NCBI RefSeq assembly: GCF_026870175.2
Contig: NZ_CP113977.2
Coordinates: forward strand, 1,674,001-1,738,000
Source of the DNA: Flavobacterium aestivum
Lineage (GTDB): Bacteria; Bacteroidota; Bacteroidia; Flavobacteriales; Flavobacteriaceae
Length of the DNA stretch: 64,000 nucleotides
Reading direction: 5' to 3'
Under the pieces are notes generated by a model. That model ran no database searches, had not been told where the DNA came from, and was given only the letters and a program-made list of their open reading frames with translations. Made by a program: the position numbers and the translations under genes. Below, in pieces: positions 24,809-34,699 of this stretch; position 1 is the first letter of the stretch; every line of letters starts with the position of its first letter.

Positions 24809-27439
24809 ATGAAATCACAAGACGTACGTAAACAATTTTTAGATTTTTTTGAAAGTAAAGGGCATTTAATTGTTCCATCGGCTCCGATTGTTCTTAAGGA
24901 TGATCCAACCTTGATGTTTAACAACTCAGGGATGGCACAGTTTAAAGAATATTTTCTAGGTCACGGAACTCCAAAAAGTAATAGAATTGCCGATACACAA
25001 AAATGTCTTCGTGTTTCCGGAAAGCATAATGACTTGGAGGAAGTAGGGATTGATACGTATCATCACACAATGTTTGAGATGTTGGGGAACTGGTCTTTTG
25101 GTGATTATTTCAAGAAAGAAGCGATTCACTGGGCTTGGGAATTATTGACTGAGGTGTATAAAATTCCAAAAGACATTCTTTACGTTTCCGTTTTTGAAGG
25201 AAATCCAGATGAGAATGTGCCTTTCGATCAGGAAGCTTGGGATATTTGGAAGGAATTAATAGATGAAGACCGAATTATTCTTGGTAACAAAAAAGATAAT
25301 TTCTGGGAAATGGGTGATCAGGGACCTTGCGGACCTTGTTCTGAAATTCACGTTGATATTCGTTCTGCTGAAGAAAAAGCACTGGTTTCCGGTAAGGATT
25401 TGGTGAATAACGATCACCCACATGTGGTTGAGATTTGGAACAATGTATTTATGGAATTCAATCGTAAAGCCGATGGTTCTCTAGAAAAATTGCCAGCACA
25501 ACACGTAGATACAGGTATGGGATTTGAGCGTCTTTGTATGGTTTTGCAAGGAGTTCAGTCTAATTACGATACTGATGTTTTCACTCCGCTAATCAGAGAA
25601 ATCGAAACGATTACCGGAACTAAATATACTGTTAAAGCAAAAGACGAAGCTGAGGAAAAAATAAATATTGCAATTCGTGTAATTGCAGATCACGTTCGTG
25701 CGGTGGCTTTTGCTATTGCAGATGGTCAGTTGCCATCAAACACGGGAGCTGGTTATGTAATTCGTAGAATTTTACGTCGTGCTATTCGTTACGGTTTTAC
25801 ATTCTTGAACACAAAAGAGCCTTTCATATACCGATTGGTTGACACTCTGAGCGCACAAATGGGTGGTTCTTTTCCAGAGATTCGTTCGCAAAAAGCATTG
25901 TGTTCAAATGTGATTCGTGAGGAAGAAAGTTCTTTCTTGAGAACTCTAGATCAAGGATTAGTGTTGTTGGATGCTGTTATTAATACCAATTCTGGTACTG
26001 TAATTGATGGTAAAAAAGCATTTGAATTATATGATACTTATGGTTTTCCAATTGACTTAACGGCTTTGATTCTGTCTGAAAAAGGATTGGAATTGGATGA
26101 AAAAGGATTCCAGGAACAATTGCAATTGCAAAAGGAACGTTCTCGTGCAGCTTCTAAAGTTACCGCTGGAGACTGGAATGTTTTGGTTGAAGATGACGTT
26201 CAGGAATTTGTAGGTTACGATCGATTGAAACACAATGTAAAAATCACAAAATACCGTAGAGTAGATAGTGTGAAAGATGGTGAAATTTATCAATTGGTTT
26301 TCAACGCTACGCCATTTTATGGAGAAAGCGGTGGACAAACGGGAGATAAAGGATATCTGGAAGCTTCAAACGGTGATATTATCTATGTGATTGATACTAA
26401 AAAAGAAAACAACCAAACGATACATCTTGCTAAATCGCTTCCTGATAATTTAACCGATAGTTTTGTAGCTGTTGTGGATGGAATCCAGAGAGCAAAAACA
26501 TCTTCGAATCACTCGGCAACTCACTTGTTGCACCAAGGATTAAGAAAGATATTGGGAACTCATATTGAGCAAAAAGGATCGATGGTACGTAGTGCTTCTT
26601 TGCGTTTTGACTTTTCTCATTTCTCTAAAGTAACTGATGATGAACTTAAAGAAGTAGAGGATTTTGTGAATGCAAGAATCCGTGAGAGTTTACCTTTGGT
26701 AGAAAAAAGAGGAATTCCAAAAGACCAAGCGTTGCAGGAAGGTGCAATCGCCTTGTTTGGTGAGAAATATGGTGACTTGGTTCGAATGATTAAATTTGGT
26801 GATTCGGTAGAATTGTGCGGAGGAACTCACGTTCCGAACACAAGTGATATTTGGCATTTCAAGATTGTATCAGAAGGAGCAGTTGCAGCAGGAATCAGAC
26901 GTATTGAAGCAATAACCAGCGAAGCAGCTAAAGATTTTTTTGAATCACAATTGCTTTCGTTTTATGAAATAAAAGAAGTGCTGAAAAATGCCGTAGATCC
27001 TGTAAAAGCCATTCAGGCAATGCAAGACGAAAATACTTCGCTTAAAAAACAATTAGAAGCTTTATTGAAAGATAAAGCCAAGAATATGAAAGGGGAGTTG
27101 GCTAAGGAATTGCAAGAGATTAATGGAATTCAGTTCCTCGCTAAGCAAGTAGATTTGAATCCGGAAGGAGCTAAAGATCTGGCGTATGAATTGGGTGCAT
27201 TAGGCGATAATTTATTCTTGGTGTTGGCTACTGCGGATGGAGGAAAACCAATGTTATCTTGCTATATATCAAAAGAATTAGTAGCTGATAAAAAATTAAA
27301 CGCGGGCCAGGTGGTTCGTGAATTAGGTAAATACATCCAAGGTGGAGGAGGAGGACAGCCTTTCTTTGCTACTGCAGGAGGTAAAAATGCAGACGGAATT
27401 GCAGAGGCTTTGGCTAAAGCGGTTGAGTTTGTGAAGTAG
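24809..27439 (+). CDS. alaS: Alanine-tRNA ligase
   Basis: 876 residues, normal length. The class II aminoacylation domain is N-terminal ([19 protein letters not shown], then [16 protein letters not shown]). The editing domain has its zinc/catalytic motifs HSATHLLH and [13 protein letters not shown]. The C-terminal DHHA1 part contains the Gly-rich [14 protein letters not shown]. It charges tRNA-Ala and removes mischarged Ser or Gly. It is a single-gene unit, divergent from the M23 gene and followed by palindromic repeats. Confidence 0.98.
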   Translation: MKSQDVRKQFLDFFESKGHLIVPSAPIVLKDDPTLMFNNSGMAQFKEYFLGHGTPKSNRIADTQKCLRVSGKHNDLEEVGIDTYHHTMFEMLGNWSFGDYFKKEAIHWAWELLTEVYKIPKDILYVSVFEGNPDENVPFDQEAWDIWKELIDEDRIILGNKKDNFWEMGDQGPCGPCSEIHVDIRSAEEKALVSGKDLVNNDHPHVVEIWNNVFMEFNRKADGSLEKLPAQHVDTGMGFERLCMVLQGVQSNYDTDVFTPLIREIETITGTKYTVKAKDEAEEKINIAIRVIADHVRAVAFAIADGQLPSNTGAGYVIRRILRRAIRYGFTFLNTKEPFIYRLVDTLSAQMGGSFPEIRSQKALCSNVIREEESSFLRTLDQGLVLLDAVINTNSGTVIDGKKAFELYDTYGFPIDLTALILSEKGLELDEKGFQEQLQLQKERSRAASKVTAGDWNVLVEDDVQEFVGYDRLKHNVKITKYRRVDSVKDGEIYQLVFNATPFYGESGGQTGDKGYLEASNGDIIYVIDTKKENNQTIHLAKSLPDNLTDSFVAVVDGIQRAKTSSNHSATHLLHQGLRKILGTHIEQKGSMVRSASLRFDFSHFSKVTDDELKEVEDFVNARIRESLPLVEKRGIPKDQALQEGAIALFGEKYGDLVRMIKFGDSVELCGGTHVPNTSDIWHFKIVSEGAVAAGIRRIEAITSEAAKDFFESQLLSFYEIKEVLKNAVDPVKAIQAMQDENTSLKKQLEALLKDKAKNMKGELAKELQEINGIQFLAKQVDLNPEGAKDLAYELGALGDNLFLVLATADGGKPMLSCYISKELVADKKLNAGQVVRELGKYIQGGGGGQPFFATAGGKNADGIAEALAKAVEFVK

Positions 27440-27465
27440 TCCCCGCTGAGTTTTCTATAATATTG

Positions 27466-27544
27466 TCTCGCAAAGGCGCGAAGACGCAAAGTGTATGTGT
27501 GAAAATTAGTGATCACATTTTTGTTTCTTTACGACTTTGCGAGA
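27466..27544. repeat. Imperfect palindrome of 'cgcaaag' words after alaS
   Basis: tctcgcaaaggcgcgaagac is answered by the inverted ctttacgactttgcgaga at 27527-27544. There is no T-run directly after it. The same vocabulary returns in the palindrome at 27720-27771. The gene-free stretch 27440-27815 holds only these two elements. Confidence 0.75.
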
Positions 27545-27719
27545 TTTTTAGTATATTGATTAAAAAAAGATGACTGAGAATGAGATTTCTAAAATTGTTG
27601 TTGATTAATTTCAATGAATCATTAATAAAAAATGGAATTACAAGAATTGTAAACAATCTTTAGCTTTTACACTGCTCTGTTTTTGCGGGATTTCTCGCGA
27701 AGATTTTACTAAATTTGTA

Positions 27720-27771
27720 TCGCAAAGGCGCTAAGATTAGTATTTTTCTTTGCGACTTAGCGCCTTTGCGA
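27720..27771. repeat. Perfect 16-bp palindrome of 'cgcaaag' words
   Basis: tcgcaaaggcgctaag (27720-27735) and cttagcgcctttgcga (27756-27771) are exact inverted copies around a 20-base loop. An open frame running through it into the next gene is an artefact; the real start is at 27816. Confidence 0.9.
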
Positions 27772-27815
27772 GACAAAAGACTTTGCCTGAAATTTCAGCT
27801 TTAGAAAGAATAACT

Positions 27816-28757
27816 ATGAATTTTACAACCAAAATAGATATCTCAAAAAATCCCAATCCCATAGACTACAACTCCAAGATTGTCTCGTTGGGTTCTTGCT
27901 TTGCTGAGAATATGGGAGATAAATTTCAGTATTTTAAATTTCAAAGTACTATTAATCCATTCGGGATTATTTTTAATCCGGTTTCTATCGAGAAAATTAT
28001 GGATAGAGTGGTTAATGACGTTTTATTTACTGAGGAAGATATTTTTTTTCATAACGAACGTTGGCATTGTTTTGAGGTGCATTCGGATTTAAGTCATTCA
28101 GATAAAGATGAATTATTGACGAATCTGAATCAAACTTTGGTGGAAACCAAAAAGCAATTGCAGGAAGCAAGCCATATTATTATTACGTATGGAACTTCCT
28201 GGGTGTATCGAAATATTGAAAGAGATGTTTTAGTGGCTAATTGCCATAAAGTGCCTCAAAAACAATTTTCTAAAGAATTGCTTACTGTTCGAGTAATTCA
28301 GGAAAGTATCGAAAATACAATCCGTTTAATTCAATCTATAAATTCTAATTGTAATTTCATTTTTACTGTTTCACCAGTGCGTCACCTTAAAGATGGCTTT
28401 GTAGAAAATCAAGTCAGTAAATCACATTTGATTACAGCTACTTATCATGTTTTAAAGGAATCTATAATCTATTTCCCTTCTTACGAAATAATGATGGATG
28501 AACTTCGCGATTATCGTTTCTATGCCGAGGATATGATGCATCCAAGTCAAGTGGCTATAGATTATATTTGGGAGCGATTTAAGGAATCTACTATTTCGGA
28601 AACATCTTATTCAACAATGGATGCTGTTGAAGGAATTCAAAAAGGGTCACAACACCGCCCGTTTAATCCAAATTCGGAGAGTCATAAAAAATTTGAGTCT
28701 AATCTTCGATTGAAAATAGCTACATTAGTGGCTCAGTATTCATTTATGAAATTTTAA
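27816..28757 (+). CDS. GSCFA domain protein
   Basis: 313 residues from the ATG at 27816. The name-giving motif is present as VSLGSCFAENMG near residue 25, followed by FQSTINPFGIIFNPVS. Later come HIIITYGTSWVYRN and the SPVRHLKDG and DMMHPSQVAIDYIW motifs, all typical of this SGNH-hydrolase-related family. Members are presumed esterases or lipases; the substrate is unknown. It is followed after 2 bp by the DUF4230 gene, so the two form an operon. Confidence 0.93.
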   Translation: MNFTTKIDISKNPNPIDYNSKIVSLGSCFAENMGDKFQYFKFQSTINPFGIIFNPVSIEKIMDRVVNDVLFTEEDIFFHNERWHCFEVHSDLSHSDKDELLTNLNQTLVETKKQLQEASHIIITYGTSWVYRNIERDVLVANCHKVPQKQFSKELLTVRVIQESIENTIRLIQSINSNCNFIFTVSPVRHLKDGFVENQVSKSHLITATYHVLKESIIYFPSYEIMMDELRDYRFYAEDMMHPSQVAIDYIWERFKESTISETSYSTMDAVEGIQKGSQHRPFNPNSESHKKFESNLRLKIATLVAQYSFMKF

Positions 28758-28759
28758 GT

Positions 28760-29380
28760 ATGTTAAAGAGAGTTTTAGTTGGAGCAGCAATTGTAGTGGC
28801 AATAATTTTGGCATTCAAATTTTGTGAGTTCAAGAAAGGGGATGATTCATCATTAGATTATAATACCAATTTAATCCAGCAACAAATTGTTAATGTGGGT
28901 AAATTGGTGGTTACCGAAGGACATTTCTCCGAAGTTGTGACTTATAAAAACCAACAGAAATACATGATGGATATGCTTTCTTTTGAGAAAAAAGCACTTG
29001 TAATTGTCAATGCAGATGTTACAGTATCTTATGATTTGCATCAAATGAAATACGATATTGATGAAGCGAACAAAACCATCACGATTTTAAGTATTCCGAA
29101 AGAAGAAATAAAGATAAGTCCAGACATCAAGTTTTATGATGTAGAACAAAGCCAGATGAATCCATTTACTGGCGATGATTACAATAAAATCAATAAATCA
29201 GTAAAGGCTAATTTGGCTAAGAAAATAGAAAAGTCTTCGTTGAAATCCAATGCCCAAAACCGCCTGATAAGCGAACTCTCCAAGATTTTAATTCTAACGA
29301 ATACAATGGGCTGGAAACTGCAATACGAGGGGAAAAATATCACAAACGAAAAAGAATTACAACAGGATTTGAAATTATAA
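28760..29380 (+). CDS. DUF4230 membrane-anchored protein
   Basis: 206 residues. One N-terminal membrane helix (about 5-22) is followed by a DUF4230 domain (LVVTEGHFSEVVTYKNQ, then ALVIVNADVTVSYDL). The function is unknown; the family is widespread and surface- or periplasm-exposed. It starts 2 bp after the GSCFA gene stop and ends before a palindrome shared in wording with others in the window. Confidence 0.9.
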   Translation: MLKRVLVGAAIVVAIILAFKFCEFKKGDDSSLDYNTNLIQQQIVNVGKLVVTEGHFSEVVTYKNQQKYMMDMLSFEKKALVIVNADVTVSYDLHQMKYDIDEANKTITILSIPKEEIKISPDIKFYDVEQSQMNPFTGDDYNKINKSVKANLAKKIEKSSLKSNAQNRLISELSKILILTNTMGWKLQYEGKNITNEKELQQDLKL

Positions 29381-29389
29381 GGATAATTT

Positions 29390-29452
29390 AAACACAAATT
29401 TCACTAATTATCACAAATTAATTATTCGTGTCAATTAGTGAAATTTGTGTTT
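29390..29452. repeat. Perfect 20-bp palindrome between convergent genes
   Basis: Arms 29390-29409 (aaacacaaatttcactaatt) and 29433-29452 are exact inverted copies. A further partial palindrome sits in the loop. It lies between the converging DUF4230 and aromatic hydroxylase genes and may act as a two-way terminator, though T-runs are short. Confidence 0.9.
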
Positions 29453-29458
29453 GTGATT

Positions 29459-31222
29459 TTAATGTGTCGTTTCTTCATTCTCGAAAATCAATTCCAAACC
29501 GTTTGAAATTAATTTTTTGATTTCTGGACGTTGTTTTTTTAGATTTTCCAAATGTAACATCACTTGTTGCATTAACTCTGGCTCGTTTCTGGTATTTAAA
29601 AGTTCAACAATTTCTACAGCTAATAACCAATCTTTAGGATGATTGTTTTGTAGTTTAGTAAAAATAGCTTCTAGGGAAGTCGTTGTATCATTAGATTCAC
29701 GAATGCTTCTAACGGTTTGGTATAATACTTCTAAGTCGTCTCTTTCGGCAGTATGTTTAGCTTTAATGGTTTTGCTAGAAGGAACATGTGAAATTAGATC
29801 GAAGCTATTCACATCGGCTGGACCAGAAAATGCCGAAACCAGTTTTTTACCAACAGCCATATCGTAATTCCCCCATTCTGGTTGGAACAATATAGTGTCT
29901 CCGTGTGTTACTGTACAATTTTTAAAAGAAATTAAAATAATCTCACCGTGTAGGTTTCTTTTACCAGTAATGATTTCTCCAACAACGGTTATGTTACCTT
30001 CAAATTCTAAAGTAGCAGTTTGACCTTCATAAACGCCATATGCTTTTAAGTCTCTTGGACTCATGTCTTCGATGGCTAAATTGATTCCTTTTAGTTTTCC
30101 TATCGGGCTTCCAAAACCTTCCGGATGTGTGCTGGTTCCATGTCCAACCAGTTCTTTTTCACGATAGGATAAAGCTGTTTTTCCTGTGGTTTGAAAGTAA
30201 ATTGGTCTTCCGTCTTCTTCAATAACATTCGTGAATATTCCCGAAATCTGTAAGCCGGTACTCAATTCAGCAGTTCCTAAAGCTTTAGAATGAATTAATT
30301 TGTTTATTCCAGACAGTCCACCGGTGCGTAAAGCCATAGTGTTGGCAAACTCTTCCAGAATCAAGCTCAAGTAAGCAAAATCTGGAGTAACATATAGTTG
30401 AGGTTGCAATTTTGTAATATCAAAACTTTGATTTACTGCCCCAAAACCATAAGGGATTTTCTTTACATTGTCAGTCATGCACCAAGCGCTTTCCCCTATA
30501 GAGGACAATAATCCGGCACCATATATTTTTGGGTTTTCAATAGTTCCAATCAACCCGTATTCTACTGTCCACCAGTGTAGGTTTCTAATTTGGGCCATTT
30601 CGGATAATTCACCCATATTGTTTTGTAAGTCTTCCACTGCTTTTTCGGCAGCTTCAATTTCAGCTTGCGGTGTGTCTTCTGCTTCTTTCAAAATAGAAAG
30701 TAAACGAATGGCTTCGTACATTTCGTAATCTTTATGCGAAGAAATGGCTTTGCAACCTATTTCTCCAAAACGGCGTAGGTATTCCGCATATTCTGGATTC
30801 GCAATAATAGGAGCGTGACCAGCACCTTCGTGAATGATATCTGGCGCTGGAGTGTATTCTATATGTTCGAGTTGACGAATGTCTGATGCTATAACCAAAA
30901 CGTTATAGGCTTGAAATTCCATAAAAGCATTTGGTGGGATAAAACCATCTACGGCTACTGCAGCCCAACCAATTTCGCTTAGTATGCGGTTCATACCATA
31001 CATACTCGGAATATGGTCTACTTCAATCCCTGTTTTTTTCAAACCTTCTAGATAGGAACTATGTGCTACTTTCGAAAGATAATTCACGTTTTTGCGCATT
31101 ACATATCGCCAAACCGCTTGATTGATAGGAGTGTAGTCACTGTAATCCTGTGGTTTGATGAATTGTTTTAAATGCTTGGGCAATCTTTCTAATAAGGGAT
31201 TGCTTTCTATGTTTGTGTTCAT
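29459..31222 (-). CDS. Aromatic amino acid hydroxylase (phenylalanine 4-hydroxylase family)
   Basis: 587 residues from the ATG at 31222 (MNTNIESNPLLERLP); a longer frame to 31249 has an unlikely start. The catalytic domain includes the iron ligands in DIIHEGAGHAPIIANPEYAE and a Glu further on, plus WWTVEYGLIG. It is much longer than bacterial PhhA (about 260-300 residues), with an extra C-terminal region of about 300 residues typical of Bacteroidota members. It probably converts Phe to Tyr with O2 and a pterin cofactor. The role of the extra domain is unknown. Confidence 0.92.
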   Translation of the reverse strand: MNTNIESNPLLERLPKHLKQFIKPQDYSDYTPINQAVWRYVMRKNVNYLSKVAHSSYLEGLKKTGIEVDHIPSMYGMNRILSEIGWAAVAVDGFIPPNAFMEFQAYNVLVIASDIRQLEHIEYTPAPDIIHEGAGHAPIIANPEYAEYLRRFGEIGCKAISSHKDYEMYEAIRLLSILKEAEDTPQAEIEAAEKAVEDLQNNMGELSEMAQIRNLHWWTVEYGLIGTIENPKIYGAGLLSSIGESAWCMTDNVKKIPYGFGAVNQSFDITKLQPQLYVTPDFAYLSLILEEFANTMALRTGGLSGINKLIHSKALGTAELSTGLQISGIFTNVIEEDGRPIYFQTTGKTALSYREKELVGHGTSTHPEGFGSPIGKLKGINLAIEDMSPRDLKAYGVYEGQTATLEFEGNITVVGEIITGKRNLHGEIILISFKNCTVTHGDTILFQPEWGNYDMAVGKKLVSAFSGPADVNSFDLISHVPSSKTIKAKHTAERDDLEVLYQTVRSIRESNDTTTSLEAIFTKLQNNHPKDWLLAVEIVELLNTRNEPELMQQVMLHLENLKKQRPEIKKLISNGLELIFENEETTH

Positions 31223-31292
31223 GACGAAATCGATATAGTTTATGTACAAAATTACAATTTTAAGAAGCGAAAAAATACTTTTGCAATAGAAA

Positions 31293-32072
31293 TTATTTTT
31301 CGACTTTCTCTAAATCTTCTGCTTTCGTTTTGGCTAAATTTAGTTTGTTGAAATCTTCATTATCAGGAATGTGTAATTCAAAATCATCCATAGTGTCTAT
31401 TTCGATTTCAAAATTAGTGCCCGATAAATCCAATACGTGCCCACCAGTTTTTTTATCATCCGAAAGAAAATGAAAATGATAACCGGGAACATTCAAGCCT
31501 TTCATGTATTCCGGAAATCGAAAGCCAACAAGTGTTCCGGAAATGGTTCCCAAATCAAAAACAGATTGATTTTTTGCAGCATCAATCAACAATGGATAGG
31601 GCTTAGCTTGTTTAGGGACACTTCTGGTTTTTAGAGTTTGGCATTTTATTTTGATTTTATATCCCACATATAAATTTTTATTGGGAGATAAACTGTCTAA
31701 CAAAGTGTAGAGTTTTTGTAGGTTTAATGCTTGTGAAATAGTAGCGGTTTTGTCTTTTGCAAAATTTGCCACCACTGCAAAAGGTGTTTTTTGTGAAGCA
31801 GTTACAGCGTAGGCTTTCCCATCTGATTTGATTTGAAAAAAATGATTGTCAAACCCAATCATTTCACCGTCTAATTCATTAAAAGTACCAATTCCGAAAC
31901 TCCCTTTCTTTTGTAATGCCGCTAGAGTCATATCGCCATCAAAACCGCCCTCCATTAAGGCATTGATCGTGGCGTATTGATATACAGCTGTGTTTTTGTC
32001 TTTTTGGGCATTACTCTTAAAAAAAGAAAGTGCAATGCATATAAATCCGATGGTTTTTAAAGTGTTGGTCAT
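31293..32072 (-). CDS. Acetolactate decarboxylase, exported form
   Basis: 259 residues with a signal peptide (about 1-22). Family motifs are clear: GSFGIGTFNELDGEMIGFD, then the zinc-binding GYHFHFLSDDKKTGGHVLD near the C terminus. The enzyme turns 2-acetolactate into acetoin. Secreted versions occur in Firmicutes and Bacteroidota; a periplasmic location here would act on leaked acetolactate. It lies near ilvA and an ilvN-like gene, enzymes of the same pathway, but is separated from them by a hemoglobin gene. Confidence 0.88.
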   Translation of the reverse strand: MTNTLKTIGFICIALSFFKSNAQKDKNTAVYQYATINALMEGGFDGDMTLAALQKKGSFGIGTFNELDGEMIGFDNHFFQIKSDGKAYAVTASQKTPFAVVANFAKDKTATISQALNLQKLYTLLDSLSPNKNLYVGYKIKIKCQTLKTRSVPKQAKPYPLLIDAAKNQSVFDLGTISGTLVGFRFPEYMKGLNVPGYHFHFLSDDKKTGGHVLDLSGTNFEIEIDTMDDFELHIPDNEDFNKLNLAKTKAEDLEKVEK

Positions 32073-32178
32073 TGTAATTTGGTTTTGTTAGTGTAGCAAA
32101 AGTAATACAATGGTTTTGAATAATGTAGCGGCTTTACTAACAGTAGGAATTTTTGTTGTTATTTTAGGAAATGAAAAA

Positions 32179-32227
32179 GCCACAAATTCATAGATTTTAA
32201 AAAATTTATAATCTGTAAATCTGTGGC
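32179..32227. repeat. Imperfect palindrome gccaca.att / aat.tgtggc
   Basis: gccacaaattcatagatt and the inverted aatctgtaaatctgtggc pair with three mismatches. It resembles in style the other palindromes built from short repeated words in this window. It sits between the hemoglobin and acetolactate decarboxylase genes. Confidence 0.7.
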
Positions 32228-32281
32228 CAATTTAAATTTTGATCTTATGAAGAAAAATTAATAGTTTGTCATTTTAAAACT

Positions 32282-32674
32282 TTACAAAAGAGGGTGTTTT
32301 GCTTCATGCCTGAAATACTCAATTTTATGATTGAACATTACTGCCATATTTTGACCTCTTAATTTGGCTTCTTCAGCAAGTGATCCTACAAACAAACTAT
32401 CTACGGTATTGGTGAAAATTTCCATCCATCGTGTAAAATGTTCTTTCTCTACCGGTAGTTGTTTGTGAGGCGGGAAAGGGCTTCCAGAATACGTGTGTTC
32501 ATCAAGGAGTACAGTTTGCCAAAAGCGGTACATTTTTTCCAGATGCTCTGGCCAACGATCGCCAATTTTCTCGTCAAAAATAGAACCAATAAGTTCGTCT
32601 TTTCGCACATTTGAGTAGAAAGTATCTACCAATAATTTAATGTCTTCTATATTTGTAATGTCTTTATTTGTCAT
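32282..32674 (-). CDS. Group III truncated hemoglobin
   Basis: 130 residues from the ATG at 32674; an upstream in-frame ATG (32704) lies inside the preceding hairpin. Signature of class III: LVDTFYSNVRKDELIGSIF, then YRFWQTVLL, then FPPHKQLPVEKEHFTRWMEI. These small heme proteins bind O2 or NO and are linked to nitrosative or oxidative stress. A second class III copy is at 48904-49275 beside the nos genes. On the minus strand a TATCTTTG box lies in the hairpin upstream. Confidence 0.93.
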   Translation of the reverse strand: MTNKDITNIEDIKLLVDTFYSNVRKDELIGSIFDEKIGDRWPEHLEKMYRFWQTVLLDEHTYSGSPFPPHKQLPVEKEHFTRWMEIFTNTVDSLFVGSLAEEAKLRGQNMAVMFNHKIEYFRHEAKHPLL

Positions 32675-32683
32675 TGTTTTTGG

Positions 32684-32715
32684 GAATAAAAATAGCCTAT
32701 TCAAAGATAGGCTAT
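32684..32715 (-). terminator. Terminator after ilvA
   Basis: On the minus strand a perfect 9-bp stem (atagcctat/ataggctat) is followed by a T-rich tract, 34 bp after the ilvA stop. The hairpin loop also contains a possible -7 box for the hemoglobin gene. Confidence 0.8.
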
Positions 32716-32748
32716 AATTAGAAAATCGACAGAAAAAGATCTGTTAAT

Positions 32749-33993
32749 TTATCCTATTAGTTGGGTGAACAGATCATGTCTTTCGTTGAGATATTGGTAT
32801 TCAAATCCTTTGGTATTCATATTGTTTTTGATGGCATGAATGTCATTTGGATTCTTCAATTCTAACCCAACAACTACCGATCCTACTTCGCGACTATTCT
32901 TTTTGGCAAACTGAAAATAAGTAATGTCATCATCTGGACCTAAGATGTCGTTTACAAACTCTTTTAATGCTCCGGGACGTTGCGGAAACTGGATCATGAA
33001 ATAGTGCATTAATCCTTCATAGAGCAAAGAACGTTCTTTGATTTCGGCAGTTCTTTCGATATCATTGTTGCTACCGCTTACAATGCAAACTACCGTTTTG
33101 CCTTTTATTTGTTCTTTATAAAAATCTAATGCGGCTATGGTCAATGCTCCTGCGGGTTCTACTACCATAGCTTCTTCATTGTACAGACGCAATATTGAGG
33201 TGCATACTTTACCTTCAGGAACTAGTATGATGTCATCCAGGTTTTTTTGGCAAATTTCAAAAGTCAGGTCGCCAACTTGTTTTACAGCCGCTCCATCTAC
33301 AAACTTATCGATAGTATCTAATGCCGTGTTTTTGTTATTGGCAATTGATGTTTTCATCGAAGGGGCGCCTAGTGGTTCTATACCAATAATTTTGGTAGTA
33401 GGACTCAGGTGTTTGAATACAGTCGAAAGCCCGGAAGCCAATCCGCCACCACCAATAGGTACAAATACATAATCGATTGGTTCTTTATAAGTATCCAGAA
33501 TTTCTAAACCAACTGTTCCTTGACCCGCAATGACTTTTAAATCATCAAAAGGATGGATAAATGCTTTGTTGTTTTGTTTGGCATCTGCTACCGCTTTTGC
33601 GTAAGCATCATCAAAGGTATCGCCAGTCAATACAATTTCTACATATTTTTTTCCAAACAACTGTACTTGTTTGACTTTTTGTTTTGGGGTAGTTTTTGGC
33701 ATGTAAATTTTACCCATTATTTTCAAAAGGTGGCAAGAAAAAGCAACGCCTTGCGCATGATTCCCAGCACTGGCACATACGATTCCGCTTTCTTTTTCGG
33801 GATCTGTTAAGGAACTAATTTTGTTATAAGCTCCTCTTATTTTGTAGGATCGAACGACTTGTAGGTCTTCGCGTTTTAGTAAAACAGTTGCTCCAAATTC
33901 TTCGGATAAATTTAGGTTTTCAATCAGGGGAGTAGTGGGAACTACATTTTCTAATTGCTTTTGTGCTTGTTGTATTGCTGTAAATAAAGTCAT
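32749..33993 (-). CDS. ilvA: Threonine dehydratase (threonine ammonia-lyase)
   Basis: 414 residues. PLP fold-II enzyme with the lysine motif LLKREDLQVVRSYKIRGAYN, the Gly-rich PIGGGGLASGLS and CIVSGSNND for phosphate binding. A single short ACT-like regulatory domain follows (SLLYEGLMHYFMIQFPQRPG). It converts threonine to 2-oxobutanoate, the first step of isoleucine synthesis. It lies 31 bp after the ilvN-like gene and is controlled with it by two upstream leader-peptide attenuators. Confidence 0.95.
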   Translation of the reverse strand: MTLFTAIQQAQKQLENVVPTTPLIENLNLSEEFGATVLLKREDLQVVRSYKIRGAYNKISSLTDPEKESGIVCASAGNHAQGVAFSCHLLKIMGKIYMPKTTPKQKVKQVQLFGKKYVEIVLTGDTFDDAYAKAVADAKQNNKAFIHPFDDLKVIAGQGTVGLEILDTYKEPIDYVFVPIGGGGLASGLSTVFKHLSPTTKIIGIEPLGAPSMKTSIANNKNTALDTIDKFVDGAAVKQVGDLTFEICQKNLDDIILVPEGKVCTSILRLYNEEAMVVEPAGALTIAALDFYKEQIKGKTVVCIVSGSNNDIERTAEIKERSLLYEGLMHYFMIQFPQRPGALKEFVNDILGPDDDITYFQFAKKNSREVGSVVVGLELKNPNDIHAIKNNMNTKGFEYQYLNERHDLFTQLIG

Positions 33994-34024
33994 TTTTTTA
34001 GTTTTTGGAATTTATAATTTTGAA

Positions 34025-34465
34025 TTATAAGGAATTCATTGGTTCTAATTCGGCTATTTTAGTGGCTAATAGTTGGATTGTTTCGTTGTTTGTTTTACTG
34101 GTATAAACGCAATAATCAGTTTCTCGAATAATTGGAAAGGAATTGATAATTGATGTGACTTGTTTTTCTTTTTCGTCAGAATTCGGAAATTTTAACAGCA
34201 GAATTTGGTGAGTAGAAAGCTCAGCTTCAGTCTGTAAATAACATTTAAAAACTTCAATGACTTTTTCCATTTGATATACTATGTTTTGAACTGCTAATTC
34301 TGTTTCAATAAGTGTAATCGTAAAACGATATAAATTTACTGTTTTGCAAAAAAATACCGAGAAGCTGTTTATACTTATTTTTCTTCGAGTCAAAATAAGA
34401 GCTACTTTATTGATTAGTCCTTCCTGTTTTTCACTGAAAAGTGTTATTGTAAATTCTTGTTTCAT
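34025..34465 (-). CDS. Acetolactate synthase small subunit-like ACT protein (ilvN-like)
   Basis: 146 residues. The N-terminal ACT domain is that of IlvN: FTITLFSEKQEGLINKVAL, then ILTRRKISINSFSV, then LYRFTITLIETE, then VIEVFKCYLQTEAE. The C-terminal half is shorter and more divergent than in usual small subunits (about 170 residues). No catalytic subunit gene (ilvB) is in the window. It could regulate an acetolactate synthase encoded elsewhere or act on the threonine dehydratase encoded next. It is the first structural gene after the attenuators. Confidence 0.75.
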   Translation of the reverse strand: MKQEFTITLFSEKQEGLINKVALILTRRKISINSFSVFFCKTVNLYRFTITLIETELAVQNIVYQMEKVIEVFKCYLQTEAELSTHQILLLKFPNSDEKEKQVTSIINSFPIIRETDYCVYTSKTNNETIQLLATKIAELEPMNSL

Positions 34466-34489
34466 TACTGAATGGTTTGTTTTGGTTTT

Positions 34490-34533
34490 AAAAAAAAATA
34501 AAGCCTTTCTCTATTTTGACAGAGAAAGGCTTT
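34490..34533 (-). terminator. Attenuator hairpin 1, before the ilvN-like gene
   Basis: On the minus strand aaagcctttctct pairs perfectly with agagaaaggcttt (13 bp) and is followed by TATTTTTTTT. It lies between leader peptide 1 and the ilvN-like gene, so it must be read through for expression. This is the terminator half of a transcription attenuator. Confidence 0.88.
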
Positions 34534-34557
34534 ATTAGAAAATAGAATCCTGACTCG

Positions 34558-34614
34558 TCATGTGAAACGAATAATGATAATTACTATTATAATAATTGTT
34601 GTTATGTTTTTCAT
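34558..34614 (-). CDS. Ile-rich leader peptide 1 of the ilvN-ilvA operon
   Basis: 18 codons: MKNITTIIIIVIIIIRFT, with nine Ile and one Val codon in sequence. It is followed after 25 bp by a strong terminator hairpin and then the ilvN-like gene. This is the classical arrangement of ribosome-mediated attenuation: when charged tRNA-Ile is short, the stalled ribosome prevents the terminator from forming. No separate antiterminator was drawn with certainty. Confidence 0.85.
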   Translation of the reverse strand: MKNITTIIIIVIIIIRFT

Positions 34615-34623
34615 ATTTGTTTA

Positions 34624-34653
34624 AAATAAAAAACCTCCCGATGTGGGAGGTTT
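34624..34653 (-). terminator. Attenuator hairpin 2, between the two leader peptides
   Basis: On the minus strand aaacctccc pairs with gggaggttt (9 bp, 5-base loop), followed by TTTTTTATTTT. It follows leader peptide 2 by about 45 bp and precedes leader peptide 1, so the operon passes two conditional stops. Confidence 0.85.
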
Positions 34654-34699
34654 CATAAATTGTATATTGATTACTTATTTATATATCACCTCGCCATAA

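Noticed and set aside
27466..27544. Palindrome after alaS as its terminator
   Set aside because: The stem is interrupted and no T-run follows closely, so a repeat element is the safer call.
27750..27815. Upstream extension of the GSCFA protein
   Set aside because: It translates half of a palindromic repeat; the family start motif begins after the ATG at 27816.
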